Counted from the stretch's first letter, positions 10,692 through 17,363 are shown. The stretch: DNA of 25,571 nt from a virus (IMGVR_UViG_3300017969_000125:1-25571), one strand, 5' to 3'. A program made the numbers and translations. The notes: a model not told the origin generated them from the sequence alone.

Positions 10692-10699
10692 TATTTAGT
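10692..10699 (-). promoter_or_regulatory. Late-type promoter (ACTAAATA)
   Basis: Minus-strand ACTAAATA, sharing TAAATA with the T4 late consensus TATAAATA, 24 bases before ATG 10668 and just after the stop of 10703-11065. In T4 such sites are read by the late sigma gp55 with no -35 needed. Confidence 0.5.
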
Positions 10700-10702
10700 A
10701 TT

Positions 10703-11065
10703 CTAATTCCAAGGTCCAGTCTTGGCGAGTTTTACGGTAAACCAGATAATATAACCAACTACACCAGCAATAGGAATAATCGGCAGTGCCATGCAAATTG
10801 CCACAATAGGCACAATCACCAACCAACCTACAGCATGATCCAGGAAAGATGTGGATACAAGAGCAGCAGTGGAAATGTTTGGTCTAGGCGCACTCGGTGC
10901 ATCCTTGACAGGAATTGTAGCAGGATTAATGGAGACTACTTCACTCGCACCATAGGCACTTTTTGCCTGTGCAGCAGCATCACCACGCCAATGACTGGGA
11001 GACTCAAACTCTACCCTCGCCAGACGACCGCCAGCGGTCTTAATTAGTGCGTTCCAGAGTTTCAT
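10703..11065 (-). CDS. Membrane protein with C-terminal helical hairpin, 120 aa
   Basis: Unassigned. Residues 1-75 are soluble, with an N-terminal MKLWNALIKTAGGRLARVEF and a Ser/Ala/Pro linker (NPATIPVKDAPSAPRPN). Two hydrophobic helices follow at about 79-95 (VGWLVIVPIVAICMALP) and 97-113 (IPIAGVVGYIIWFTVKL), forming a hairpin that would place both ends on the same side. It could be a virion-associated or host-membrane protein; a two-span late protein between oxygenase and coiled-coil genes could also be a holin-like protein, but no lysis partner is visible. ATG 11065 lies 12 bases after the upstream stop. Confidence 0.75.
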   Translation of the reverse strand: MKLWNALIKTAGGRLARVEFESPSHWRGDAAAQAKSAYGASEVVSINPATIPVKDAPSAPRPNISTAALVSTSFLDHAVGWLVIVPIVAICMALPIIPIAGVVGYIIWFTVKLAKTGPWN

Positions 11066-11077
11066 GGGTCTTTTAAC

Positions 11078-11833
11078 CTACTCGCCTACTGTACCGCCTT
11101 CCTGATCCTTTGGCAACAGGTTAGGCAAATCCCAGAGTTGACCCTGACGCCAGGCAGAAACATGCTCCTCTCTTTCACTCTGATCGAGAAGTTGAACTCT
11201 CCAACCATAATCCCCGTTAGAAATTACGGTGGGCATCAAGTTCATAGCAACTGTGATGCGATTGGGGTGATTATTAACTTTGAATCCATGAATCATGTGT
11301 GATTCCCACAAGAACAATCTACCCTCTGCACCAGTTACACAATCAAATTGATTGTACCTGGTTTCTTTATGGTATGGAATCTGAAGTGCATTATATTGTG
11401 GATATGACATGCCCAATCTTGGTCTGCCAAAATATGTGTGGGAGTGTTTCTCTGGGTCAAAGTTGACATAATATAAGGCACTAATCACCGAATTAGAATG
11501 AAAATGTGGTGATTGATATCCACCTTCATTGCATATATTGATCCAACTATCTGTGACTTGCATTGTCTCTGGGAGGTAATATCCCATGACATTTGACATA
11601 AAGTCTTCGGCACAGTTTTCTACCCATGTTCTAAACCGTGAAAAACGATCATCTTGAATTACAGAATAGTGATCTATATGGGTCAACGAATGAGATCGTG
11701 GATTTTTTATGATTTCTCCGTCTTGCTGCTCAATTTCTGCCAAAAATAAAGATTTAACTTTATCATGAAATGGACACTCCTGAACATACAAAGGAGATGG
11801 AAGTAAGTCAACTACAGTCATAACTTCAGGCAT
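11078..11833 (-). CDS. Putative 2-oxoglutarate/Fe(II) oxygenase, 251 aa
   Basis: Resembles the phage 2OG-Fe(II) oxygenase family with W-x-N and H-x-H signatures: DSWINICNEGGYQSPHFHSN (W97, N99, H110, H112), the strand SALYYVNFD (118-126), then GRLFLWESHMIHGFKVN with H182 as third iron ligand, and R192 in NRITVAMNLMP as the 2-oxoglutarate anchor. This is close to the pattern of phage proteins annotated as putative prolyl or protein hydroxylases. Substrate unknown. The start may be ATG 11833, which abuts a terminator T-run, or ATG 11821 (MTVVDLLPSPLYVQ), neither with a clear ribosome site. A late-type promoter lies at 11861-11868. Confidence 0.85.
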   Translation of the reverse strand: MPEVMTVVDLLPSPLYVQECPFHDKVKSLFLAEIEQQDGEIIKNPRSHSLTHIDHYSVIQDDRFSRFRTWVENCAEDFMSNVMGYYLPETMQVTDSWINICNEGGYQSPHFHSNSVISALYYVNFDPEKHSHTYFGRPRLGMSYPQYNALQIPYHKETRYNQFDCVTGAEGRLFLWESHMIHGFKVNNHPNRITVAMNLMPTVISNGDYGWRVQLLDQSEREEHVSAWRQGQLWDLPNLLPKDQEGGTVGE

Positions 11834-11857
11834 AAAAAAAGGGAGGTTGAACCTCCC
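11834..11857 (-). terminator. Terminator of the DUF262-HNH gene
   Basis: The minus strand has GGGAGGTT-C-AACCTCCC, a perfect palindrome at 11841-11857, then TTTTTTT (11834-11840) that runs into ATG 11833. It lies downstream of the late-type promoter at 11861-11868, so that promoter would start transcription inside the hairpin. Confidence 0.85.
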
Positions 11858-11860
11858 TCG

Positions 11861-11868
11861 TATTTAGA
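11861..11868 (-). promoter_or_regulatory. Late-type promoter (TCTAAATA)
   Basis: Minus-strand TCTAAATA, identical to sites at 13520-13527 and 24173-24180, placed directly after the TGA stop of 11870-13207 and 28 bases before ATG 11833. Probable start of the 11833-10703 late transcript. Confidence 0.6.
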
Positions 11869-11869
11869 A

Positions 11870-13207
11870 TCACTGGATGGGGTTACGTCCCAGAGACAGA
11901 TTATCTCCCGCTTCCTGTACAGCACAGTTGGCATCATCGGTAGAACCGCCATCAGCGTGGGGTTCAATGTGTCCACCGTGGTATGCGGTAGGGTCAAAGA
12001 GTCGTCCCTTGTCGATGGTCTTACCTTCGGGAGTTACCCAGTTCTGCCTCACTGCAGCACTGAACTTCTGTTCCTTGCTGAAGTTACGCTTGGGGTCCAG
12101 TTGAGTGCAGAACTCTTCAGGATTCCAGGTCTTCGTAACAATCTCACGACGGAGTTTGTTGAAGGAAGACTCACGCGAACGCATGAGTTCCTTATACACT
12201 GCCTCACGACCGTTGTTGTAAGTGTAGGTAGTGGGGTCAGTTAGGTTCATTGCGTGGGTCTTCATGTAACCTTCGATGAAACCATCTCGGTTACTGATGC
12301 TGAAGTTGTTGTCCTTCAGATCCTTCACCAGTGCAAACAAGTCAAGAACACAGTTCTTGTTAGGCAGTGCCTTCAGATCATCACCCATGAAGTTGATGAA
12401 GGACTTGAAGTCCGACTCGAACTTGTGAATGAGTTTGTCCTCAGTGGACCCGTATGCATAAGCACTCCACAGGGACTTGTCGGAGATGGTGGTATTCAGA
12501 CCACCGAAGTACACCAGTGCGAGACCAGCAATGAAGTCGTCAACCTTGCGACGGTTGATGTCTGCCTTGGAGAAGAAGTTCTTCAGTACAGACTCATACT
12601 CGGTGGCAAGATTGCGGATGGTGTTAGAGAAGTCGGAGATGACTGCGTTACGCTTCTCTGGACCATTCAGAGAGATACCGTCATTCATACGAATGAACAG
12701 TTCAGAAAGTTGATCACGAGTCGCAGAAGTAATGATCTCGATGGTAACAACTGCGTTCGAGAATGCCTGCATGATCACATTAGGCAGAGTCTCGAACATG
12801 TCGTTCTCCCCCTCAATGATCTCCACAACTTGACCAGCAATGTCATAGAATCCAGGTTGGATTCCAAACTCTCCGCGAATAAACTCCGCGAGAGTAGTGA
12901 CACGGTTGTTGGAGTCGATGTTGAGGTAATCAACAGCGCGACCTTTCCATCCCTGATAATACTGTTTGTCTGCGGCAACCTTAGAAGTAACCTGGCAGGC
13001 ATCTGTAGATGCCAGGATAAACTTAGAGGGTGCCATTCCCAGGATCACCGAAGTGATGTAGGAACGTTTGTTGTCGTTTGCCCAGCGAACTCGGGACTGG
13101 AAAGAATAGTCCGCACGGGTCTTGGGTTGCATCTCGGCGAGGAAAGACTCCACCGAATACTTGTAAAAGTCCGATTGAATAGGACCGAATGTTGCTTTGT
13201 TTGACAT
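11870..13207 (-). CDS. DUF262 + HNH nuclease-like protein, 445 aa
   Basis: Two-domain protein of the GmrSD/DUF262 type. The N-terminal part has the DUF262 (ParB/sulfiredoxin-like NTPase) pattern: SFQSRVRWANDNKRSYITSV, ILGMAPSKFILAS, then IDSNNRVTTLAEFI (97-110) in the place of the D-G-x-Q-R motif, and LSELFIRMNDGISLNGPEKR (168-186). The C-terminus is an HNH nuclease core: YHGGHIEPHADGGSTDDANC (H413, H417, N427) followed by GDNLSLGRN (N436). In bacteria such proteins cut modified or foreign DNA; in a phage it could act on host or rival phage DNA, or as superinfection exclusion. The D-S-N-N-R form lacks the usual Gly and Gln, so NTPase activity is uncertain. Codons look more GC-rich than in neighbours. 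Operator-like repeats precede the start. Confidence 0.85.
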   Translation of the reverse strand: MSNKATFGPIQSDFYKYSVESFLAEMQPKTRADYSFQSRVRWANDNKRSYITSVILGMAPSKFILASTDACQVTSKVAADKQYYQGWKGRAVDYLNIDSNNRVTTLAEFIRGEFGIQPGFYDIAGQVVEIIEGENDMFETLPNVIMQAFSNAVVTIEIITSATRDQLSELFIRMNDGISLNGPEKRNAVISDFSNTIRNLATEYESVLKNFFSKADINRRKVDDFIAGLALVYFGGLNTTISDKSLWSAYAYGSTEDKLIHKFESDFKSFINFMGDDLKALPNKNCVLDLFALVKDLKDNNFSISNRDGFIEGYMKTHAMNLTDPTTYTYNNGREAVYKELMRSRESSFNKLRREIVTKTWNPEEFCTQLDPKRNFSKEQKFSAAVRQNWVTPEGKTIDKGRLFDPTAYHGGHIEPHADGGSTDDANCAVQEAGDNLSLGRNPIQ

Positions 13208-13247
13208 CGTGTTTAGTGTCGTACTACAATGTGTCGGTTTTGAGCAA
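13208..13247 (-). promoter_or_regulatory. Probable promoter of the DUF262-HNH gene
   Basis: Minus strand, downstream of the repeats: TTGCTC as a possible -35 and TACGAC about 18 bases later as a poor -10, then CACTAAACACG and the ATG. No strong ribosome site is visible. The weak core promoter next to repeated sites suggests activator or repressor control. Confidence 0.35.
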
Positions 13248-13294
13248 CGGAGTGTGCCGTAGCAACGGATATTTGTTGCCGCGGAGTGTGCCGT
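13248..13294. repeat. Two 13-bp direct repeats upstream of the DUF262-HNH gene
   Basis: CGGAGTGTGCCGT occurs at 13248-13260 and 13282-13294, start-to-start distance 34 bases (about three helical turns). Between them lie AGCAACGG (also at 13243-13250 and 13261-13268) and a small inverted repeat GCAAC (13262-13266) / GTTGC (13275-13279). The block sits 41-87 bases before ATG 13207, in the place of a promoter, and looks like a multi-site operator. Confidence 0.6.
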
Positions 13295-13327
13295 CGGTCA
13301 TCCACCAACACAAGTAGAATAACAGAG

Positions 13328-13498
13328 TCAGGATCCCTTGGCAACCCCTGTCTGCATTTCCTCCAAAACACTGATGGCACCTTGCAATCGGAGAAATTCT
13401 TCTTTCTTCTCGTTAAAATCTTTCTCCATTTGGAGCAACTCATCTCTCAATTTGAGTGCCTTGTCTACTAATTCTTTGTACTTTGTTTCTGTGTTCAT
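13328..13498 (-). CDS. Small coiled-coil protein, 56 aa
   Basis: Read directly: 56 residues beginning MNTETKYKELVDKALKLRDE and continuing LLQMEKDFNEKKEEFLRLQG. It is a single long helix with heptad spacing of Leu and Val, ending SVLEEMQTGVAKGS. Probably a homo-oligomeric coiled coil. The late-type promoter at 13520-13527 lies 22 bases upstream, so it is likely a late protein, possibly a chaperone or scaffold for fibre assembly, though nothing specific shows this. It is transcribed divergently from the glycine-rich gene. ATG 13498 has a weak ribosome site. Confidence 0.75.
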   Translation of the reverse strand: MNTETKYKELVDKALKLRDELLQMEKDFNEKKEEFLRLQGAISVLEEMQTGVAKGS

Positions 13499-13519
13499 AA
13501 TAAACTCTTTCTCGGCGTA

Positions 13520-13527
13520 TATTTAGA
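13520..13527 (-). promoter_or_regulatory. Late-type promoter, minus arm of bidirectional site
   Basis: Minus-strand TCTAAATA, 22 bases before ATG 13498. It overlaps the plus-strand site at 13526-13533; together they form TATTTA-GA-TAAATA, an inverted repeat with a two-base centre. Confidence 0.6.
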
Positions 13528-13533
13528 TAAATA
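13526..13533 (+). promoter_or_regulatory. Late-type promoter, plus arm of bidirectional site
   Basis: Plus-strand GATAAATA, 27 bases before ATG 13560 of the glycine-rich gene. It differs from TATAAATA at one position. It is the only plus-strand promoter candidate in front of the only plus-strand gene. Confidence 0.6.
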
Positions 13534-13559
13534 ACGGCAGGCGTCATATTGTACCATAC

Positions 13560-14738
13560 ATGTCAGAGTTAAATCAATCAATCTTGAGACAACTCGCAAC
13601 ATCTGCAAAGGATGACATTGTTGCAGTTCCAGAAGAGAATCAGAAGATTGTTTCTGTGACAAATGCTGATAATGGATCGGAAATGGTAGCATCAGATGTG
13701 CCTGGTGAAAGTGTAATGTCAGGTGTTATCGGAAACGGTCAGATCTCAAAGGCAACTGATAATTACTTTGCCAGTGGTTCGATCTACATGAGTCAGTTAA
13801 ACTCTACATTTGGTGGTGGAAATTACTTATCCTCCAAATATAGAGGTGGTAATGTTCCGAACTGTCAATATAACAATAATGTTCCCACTGGTGGACAGAT
13901 TTATTTCAGTAATTTCCGTGGGTCAACTAAAACAATCTATGCATATTGCAATGGAAACTTTGTACATCTCCAGGCAAGATGGGAGATTTATGGAGACACT
14001 GACTGGACTTCTCAGGCAAACAAAAAAATCATCTTTAGTGGTCATGCTGGATCCTATGACACTAATCCTGCACTGAGAATTAACAATAGTGGAGACTTGA
14101 ATGGTGCTCAAGTTGAACTTGTAGGTACAGGTACTCCTAGAATTGTTGGTCGTCCAGGAAATAATGGCGGTGGTGCTGGTAACAGTGGTCTACATATCGC
14201 AAGTGCTATCAAGATTCCCGATAGTATGTGGAATGGTCAATGGGCATCTGTAGGAATCTTTGGTGCTGGAGGTGGCGGAGGAAATGGCGGTAACGGTGGC
14301 AATGGTGGCAACGGTCAACACAGCGGTAGCGTCAGATGTAACGGTTGGTTCTGTAATGGAACAAAGAGAGAATGTAATGGTGATGGTGGTAACGGAGGAA
14401 ATGGTGGTAATGGTGGATCAGGTGGCAGAGGTAGGGGTTACGAATGGAACGGAAGTGTCTGGAATTTAGTATGGCCAGGTGCCTCTGGTGGTAATGGCGG
14501 AAACGGTGGAAATGGCAGAGCAGGAAATGGCGGAAACGGTGGAAATGGCGGCGGTGGAGGTGATCTCCAGAGTTATGGTTCTGGCGGTGGCGGTGGCAAC
14601 AGCGGCAATAGCGGAGGTTATGGTCAGCAAGGTTGCGGCGGTGGTCCTAACGGAGGAAACAGTGGTAATGGAGGCAACGGCGGAGGTCCAGGCGGCGGCA
14701 AAGCAAACTACTCCCACAATGGGTATCGTTATCAGTAA
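13560..14738 (+). CDS. Glycine-rich fibre-tip adhesin-like protein, 392 aa
   Basis: The only plus-strand gene. Residues 1-130 look like a phage structural head: GQISKATDNYFASGSIYMSQ, then PTGGQIYFSNFRGSTKTIYA (109-128), a G-x-I-x-F-S-x-F-x-G motif common in tail-fibre and structural proteins. Residues 130-235 are mostly beta strands. From about 235 the chain is Gly/Asn-rich (GGNGGNGGNGG runs at 240-252, 276-288, 309-331) interrupted by more complex loops with Cys and Trp (RCNGWFCNGTKREC 259-272; YEWNGSVWNLVWPG 294-307). This matches the plan of S16-type gp38 adhesins: polyglycine-II helices in a sandwich, with variable loops that touch the receptor. Likely role: host recognition at the tip of long fibres. 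GGN codons repeat in the DNA. Homology to gp38 is inferred from composition. Confidence 0.75.
   Translation: MSELNQSILRQLATSAKDDIVAVPEENQKIVSVTNADNGSEMVASDVPGESVMSGVIGNGQISKATDNYFASGSIYMSQLNSTFGGGNYLSSKYRGGNVPNCQYNNNVPTGGQIYFSNFRGSTKTIYAYCNGNFVHLQARWEIYGDTDWTSQANKKIIFSGHAGSYDTNPALRINNSGDLNGAQVELVGTGTPRIVGRPGNNGGGAGNSGLHIASAIKIPDSMWNGQWASVGIFGAGGGGGNGGNGGNGGNGQHSGSVRCNGWFCNGTKRECNGDGGNGGNGGNGGSGGRGRGYEWNGSVWNLVWPGASGGNGGNGGNGRAGNGGNGGNGGGGGDLQSYGSGGGGGNSGNSGGYGQQGCGGGPNGGNSGNGGNGGGPGGGKANYSHNGYRYQ
14240..14700 (+). repeat. GGN-codon tandem-like repeats in adhesin gene
   Basis: Imperfect repeats of GGTGGTAATGGC / GGCGGAAACGGT type (Gly-Gly-Asn-Gly units) make up much of this part. The high self-similarity offers many sites for slippage or recombination, which could change repeat number or swap loops. 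Confidence 0.7.
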
Positions 14739-14747
14739 TCCGATTGT

Positions 14748-15833
14748 TTAATGTGGTTCTGGACCATTAAGAGGTCCAACAAATCCATATGCAACGCGCA
14801 TAGAGTTGCCTTCATGTTCCGTAGATACTTGGAAGGTAGCAAATATATTTTCTGTACTGGTACTATTTTCCCAGTTGTTTAATTCTGGTGCCCAACCTTC
14901 GGGCAACCAAGAACAATTTTCTGTTGACTGGGCAATAGATGACAGGGAATCAATATGACATTGTTTGTAATACTGATACTTTGTAAAGTTATCTTGGGCA
15001 GTAGTGCCTGCTGGCGCATCTTTCTTCTTCTTGGGCAACACATTCTGACCAAACTTTTTCTGAACCCCGTTAGAATCAAATGTGATACTTACATTCACAT
15101 AGGTATTCTCATCAATATACAATGAGTCCATCACATCAATGGTATTACTTGTACTCAAATACATCTTAGTTCTCTTACTTCCAGCAACATTTGCGAGCAA
15201 GTCCTTCACTGTCCCGACATTATCATCATTTCTAACTAAGAGAATCTCCACACTATTTTTGAGACGATTGTGAATCAAATAAGTGGGTGACAAATCATAT
15301 GAATCTTTAAGTTCTGGATCGGCAAGATTATCAATACCAGAGAAAATACTTTCCAGTTCGGATGTATTCGGATTGCCTACTAAATCCCCAATCAAATTAC
15401 ACAAGTGTTTAATACTTGCAGGGAACATTGGGAAGATTTCAAAGTCAATATGTTCTTCCACAATTTCGGTGGGATTTGCTGCATCAAATGCAAGAAATCT
15501 GTTACCCATGAAGTAGTTAAAGATGGGGTTTCTATGAATCACATCTTTACCATATGGTTGCCACTCTGTAATACCTGTAGGTGCTTTAAAAAAGAACCCA
15601 TAAAGAGTATCAATATTGACGTTTTTGAGTCCAGAAGTAGGAGACTGAGTGTATTGTCGGACAAAAATACATCCACTATCCCTTCTTTTCGAACCACGTT
15701 CATTCCATGCCTTTGAAAAGAGAGATGGATTGGCATCAACAATCTTTCTGACGTTCTCTACATCAGTTTGAGAAACTAAGTGCGGATAGTCATTCGACTT
15801 GACTAATTTTTCGAGCGATCCAAAATCTACCAT
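14748..15833 (-). CDS. Uncharacterised 361-aa protein in adhesion module
   Basis: Not recognised. The protein is soluble. An N-terminal helical part (GSLEKLVKSNDYPHLVSQTD) is followed by segments with alternating hydrophobic residues (DSGCIFVRQYTQSPTSG, then IDTLYGFFFKAPTGITEWQP), a helical middle (IKHLCNLIGDLVGNPNTSEL), and later beta-like strands (TYVNVSITFDSNGVQKKFGQ). A basic patch PKKKKDAPAG lies at about 266-275. The tail ends FVGPLNGPEPH. It overlaps the 2OG oxygenase upstream by seven bases and is the last gene of the 17160-14748 unit. It ends nine bases from the end of the convergent adhesin gene with no terminator between. It could be a modifying enzyme or a fibre-assembly factor, but nothing in the sequence decides it. 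Confidence 0.8.
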   Translation of the reverse strand: MVDFGSLEKLVKSNDYPHLVSQTDVENVRKIVDANPSLFSKAWNERGSKRRDSGCIFVRQYTQSPTSGLKNVNIDTLYGFFFKAPTGITEWQPYGKDVIHRNPIFNYFMGNRFLAFDAANPTEIVEEHIDFEIFPMFPASIKHLCNLIGDLVGNPNTSELESIFSGIDNLADPELKDSYDLSPTYLIHNRLKNSVEILLVRNDDNVGTVKDLLANVAGSKRTKMYLSTSNTIDVMDSLYIDENTYVNVSITFDSNGVQKKFGQNVLPKKKKDAPAGTTAQDNFTKYQYYKQCHIDSLSSIAQSTENCSWLPEGWAPELNNWENSTSTENIFATFQVSTEHEGNSMRVAYGFVGPLNGPEPH

Positions 15834-16381
15834 TGTTCTCCTTTATCGTAAGCAAACCATACAACGACTGAGTACCTTGTTCCTGATGTAACCTTGGCGA
15901 CCTCATGTGGATAAACCAAAGCACTTGGATAAACATGAATGGAGTTTTTATGTTTATCTAACGTATAGTTTTTCCAGAAGACCATTTCGCCACCTTCATA
16001 GTCATCATTGATTTGAAATGATGCAGTAACTGATGCAGCGTCGGCATCCATATCTGTATGATATGAAAGATATCCTCCTTCTGGGTATTTACATAACCAG
16101 TAACCACTATATTTATCGAAGACATCTCCATCTGGAAGGCACCAACGATAGTCATTCAATATCTTTGGCATCGTTCTTTTGAAGGCAGCATGAACAATGT
16201 CAAATACTTCACCCTCAGTTAAAAGAACCTGTTGCCTATGTCCCTTGAGAGAATAGTTTGCATCCTCTGCAATATCTTCAAAGTCTGGAAACTCAAAGTT
16301 CTTTAATAACTTCAGAAGTCGAAAGTATTCATCAGCATCTAATACATCATGATAATCATGTATATGATCCGAGAGATTCAT
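15827..16381 (-). CDS. 2OG-Fe(II) oxygenase, prolyl 4-hydroxylase-like, 184 aa
   Basis: Clear double-stranded beta-helix dioxygenase. Motifs: GGYLSYHTDMDADAASVTAS contains the H-x-D iron pair (H108, D110), the next strand gives FQINDDYEGGEMVFW (122-136, the usual L-N-x-x-x-Y-x-G-G-E-x-x-F pattern of prolyl 4-hydroxylases), YPSALVYPHEVAKVTSGTRY supplies the distal H159 and R169 binds 2-oxoglutarate. The family hydroxylates proline or other residues in proteins. The N-terminal 95 residues are a helical cap. ATG 16381 shares ATGA with the stop of the upstream oxygenase, so the two are co-translated. The small size is normal for phage members. Confidence 0.9.
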   Translation of the reverse strand: MNLSDHIHDYHDVLDADEYFRLLKLLKNFEFPDFEDIAEDANYSLKGHRQQVLLTEGEVFDIVHAAFKRTMPKILNDYRWCLPDGDVFDKYSGYWLCKYPEGGYLSYHTDMDADAASVTASFQINDDYEGGEMVFWKNYTLDKHKNSIHVYPSALVYPHEVAKVTSGTRYSVVVWFAYDKGEQW

Positions 16382-17160
16382 AAGAAATATTCTTTCGCAA
16401 CGAATCCCGAAACAGAAACTCTAAGTCTATCCTTGAAATCACTAGAAGCAAACTTTGCAGAGTGCCAGAGATATGATGGATAGAGAACTAATCTATTGTA
16501 TTTCATTGGAACTTCATGAATCTCTGTCCACACAGGATCCATACATTTGTAGTCCAAAGGAACCATGTCAGTAGATTGTTCCAGGAAATCATATTCCCAT
16601 TCTTTGTAATTCCAGTAAGGTTCTTCTCTTTTGAATTTCACAAATACATGTTCCATGTTTATGCAACCAGCAGTTTTATGAGAATAAAATGCTGTACCAC
16701 CTGCATAATTATCACCTTCTCCAGTATCAACTTCCTTGTTCATGTAGAGAACAAACGCAAACATGGCAGGATCAACGTGAGGTTGAATCAGTGCCTTTGG
16801 AAATTGTAGACTACTATCAATGGCATTTACCTGAAATGCATACCTAAGATTCTCTGGATCAGGTATCTCGAAATCGGTAAATTTATCAATGAAATATCCT
16901 ATTGCATTTCTAACTTCAGGCAACATCATGAAGATTTGCCCCGTATATCCTGGGATAGAACTACCACCAGCATCAAACTGTTCCCTATTCTTTTCAAGAG
17001 GAACTTTATTTACAATATTCTCCAAGAAATAATCAGGATCTTCCAGAAAATTATCTACAACAATAACTGGATGATTTTGATCTTTTCCGATTCTTACGGA
17101 AACATATTGCATGTCATTGCTAATTTTAATCTCACCAGTATCAATCAAATTCAAAGACAT
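16378..17160 (-). CDS. Putative 2OG oxygenase (DUF6445-like), 260 aa
   Basis: Resembles DUF6445-type proteins, a branch of the 2OG-Fe(II) oxygenase fold. Visible: HPVIVVDNFLEDPDYFLENI (30-49), SSIPGYTGQIFMM (67-79), IQPHVDPAMFAFVLYMN with the H-x-D pair (H128, D130), GGTAFYSHKTAG (154-165), and NRLVLYPSYLWHSAKFASS with H233, then R245/R247 in KDRLRVSVSGF as 2-oxoglutarate anchor. Substrate unknown. ATG 17160 has AGAGGAT immediately upstream; an extension to 17208 would run into the preceding gene. A late-type motif AATAAATA lies 19 bases upstream. Next gene shares ATGA. Confidence 0.8.
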   Translation of the reverse strand: MSLNLIDTGEIKISNDMQYVSVRIGKDQNHPVIVVDNFLEDPDYFLENIVNKVPLEKNREQFDAGGSSIPGYTGQIFMMLPEVRNAIGYFIDKFTDFEIPDPENLRYAFQVNAIDSSLQFPKALIQPHVDPAMFAFVLYMNKEVDTGEGDNYAGGTAFYSHKTAGCINMEHVFVKFKREEPYWNYKEWEYDFLEQSTDMVPLDYKCMDPVWTEIHEVPMKYNRLVLYPSYLWHSAKFASSDFKDRLRVSVSGFVAKEYFL

Positions 17161-17178
17161 AATATCCTCTTTTTTTGT

Positions 17179-17186
17179 ATTTATTC
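17179..17186 (-). promoter_or_regulatory. Late-type promoter (AATAAATA)
   Basis: Minus-strand AATAAATA overlaps the stop codon of 17181-17363 and lies 19 bases before ATG 17160. It shares the TAAATA core with the other late sites and may give separate expression of the oxygenase genes. Confidence 0.4.
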
Positions 17187-17363
17187 GAACCCTCCAGCGA
17201 GTTTGCACTCCAAAATAGTTCTATAAAGATGTGTCTGAAGATCTCTCAATCTTTCAGAAAGATCCTCCTCTAGTCCATCAGTCTCCAAATGTACGGAGAC
17301 TGATTTATAGAGAAGGCAGATATCTTCTAGATCAAAATCAATAATGAAATCGGGTTCGTCCAT
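17181..17363 (-). CDS. Small acidic helical protein, 60 aa
   Basis: Unassigned. A strongly acidic N-terminus (MDEPDFIIDFDLEDICLLYK) precedes a helix with charged heptads (GLEEDLSERLRDLQTHLYRT) and the end ILECKLAGGFE. The ATG at 17363 directly abuts the TAA stop of the giant fibre gene, suggesting coupled translation with it. A position behind a fibre gene is typical for fibre-assembly chaperones, which are also often small and coiled-coil, but this is not proven by the sequence. Confidence 0.75.
   Translation of the reverse strand: MDEPDFIIDFDLEDICLLYKSVSVHLETDGLEEDLSERLRDLQTHLYRTILECKLAGGFE

Noticed and set aside
10703-11065. Assignment of the two-span protein as a holin
   Set aside because: It has a helical hairpin, but a long soluble N-terminus and no neighbouring endolysin or spanin gene.
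12254-13204. Plus-strand open frame of about 316 codons opposite the DUF262-HNH gene
   Set aside because: Antisense shadow of a recognised protein; composition (many Val, His, Glu, Leu) is what reverse frames of this gene give.
14280-14700. Repeat array that might be mistaken for a CRISPR
   Set aside because: The repeats have codon periodicity, no constant repeat/spacer lengths, and lie inside a coding frame. No CRISPR array was seen.
14466-14751. Two reverse or shifted frames inside the glycine-rich repeats (83 and 90 codons)
   Set aside because: Low-complexity translations of GGN repeats (Ala/Thr/Val runs) with no regulatory context.
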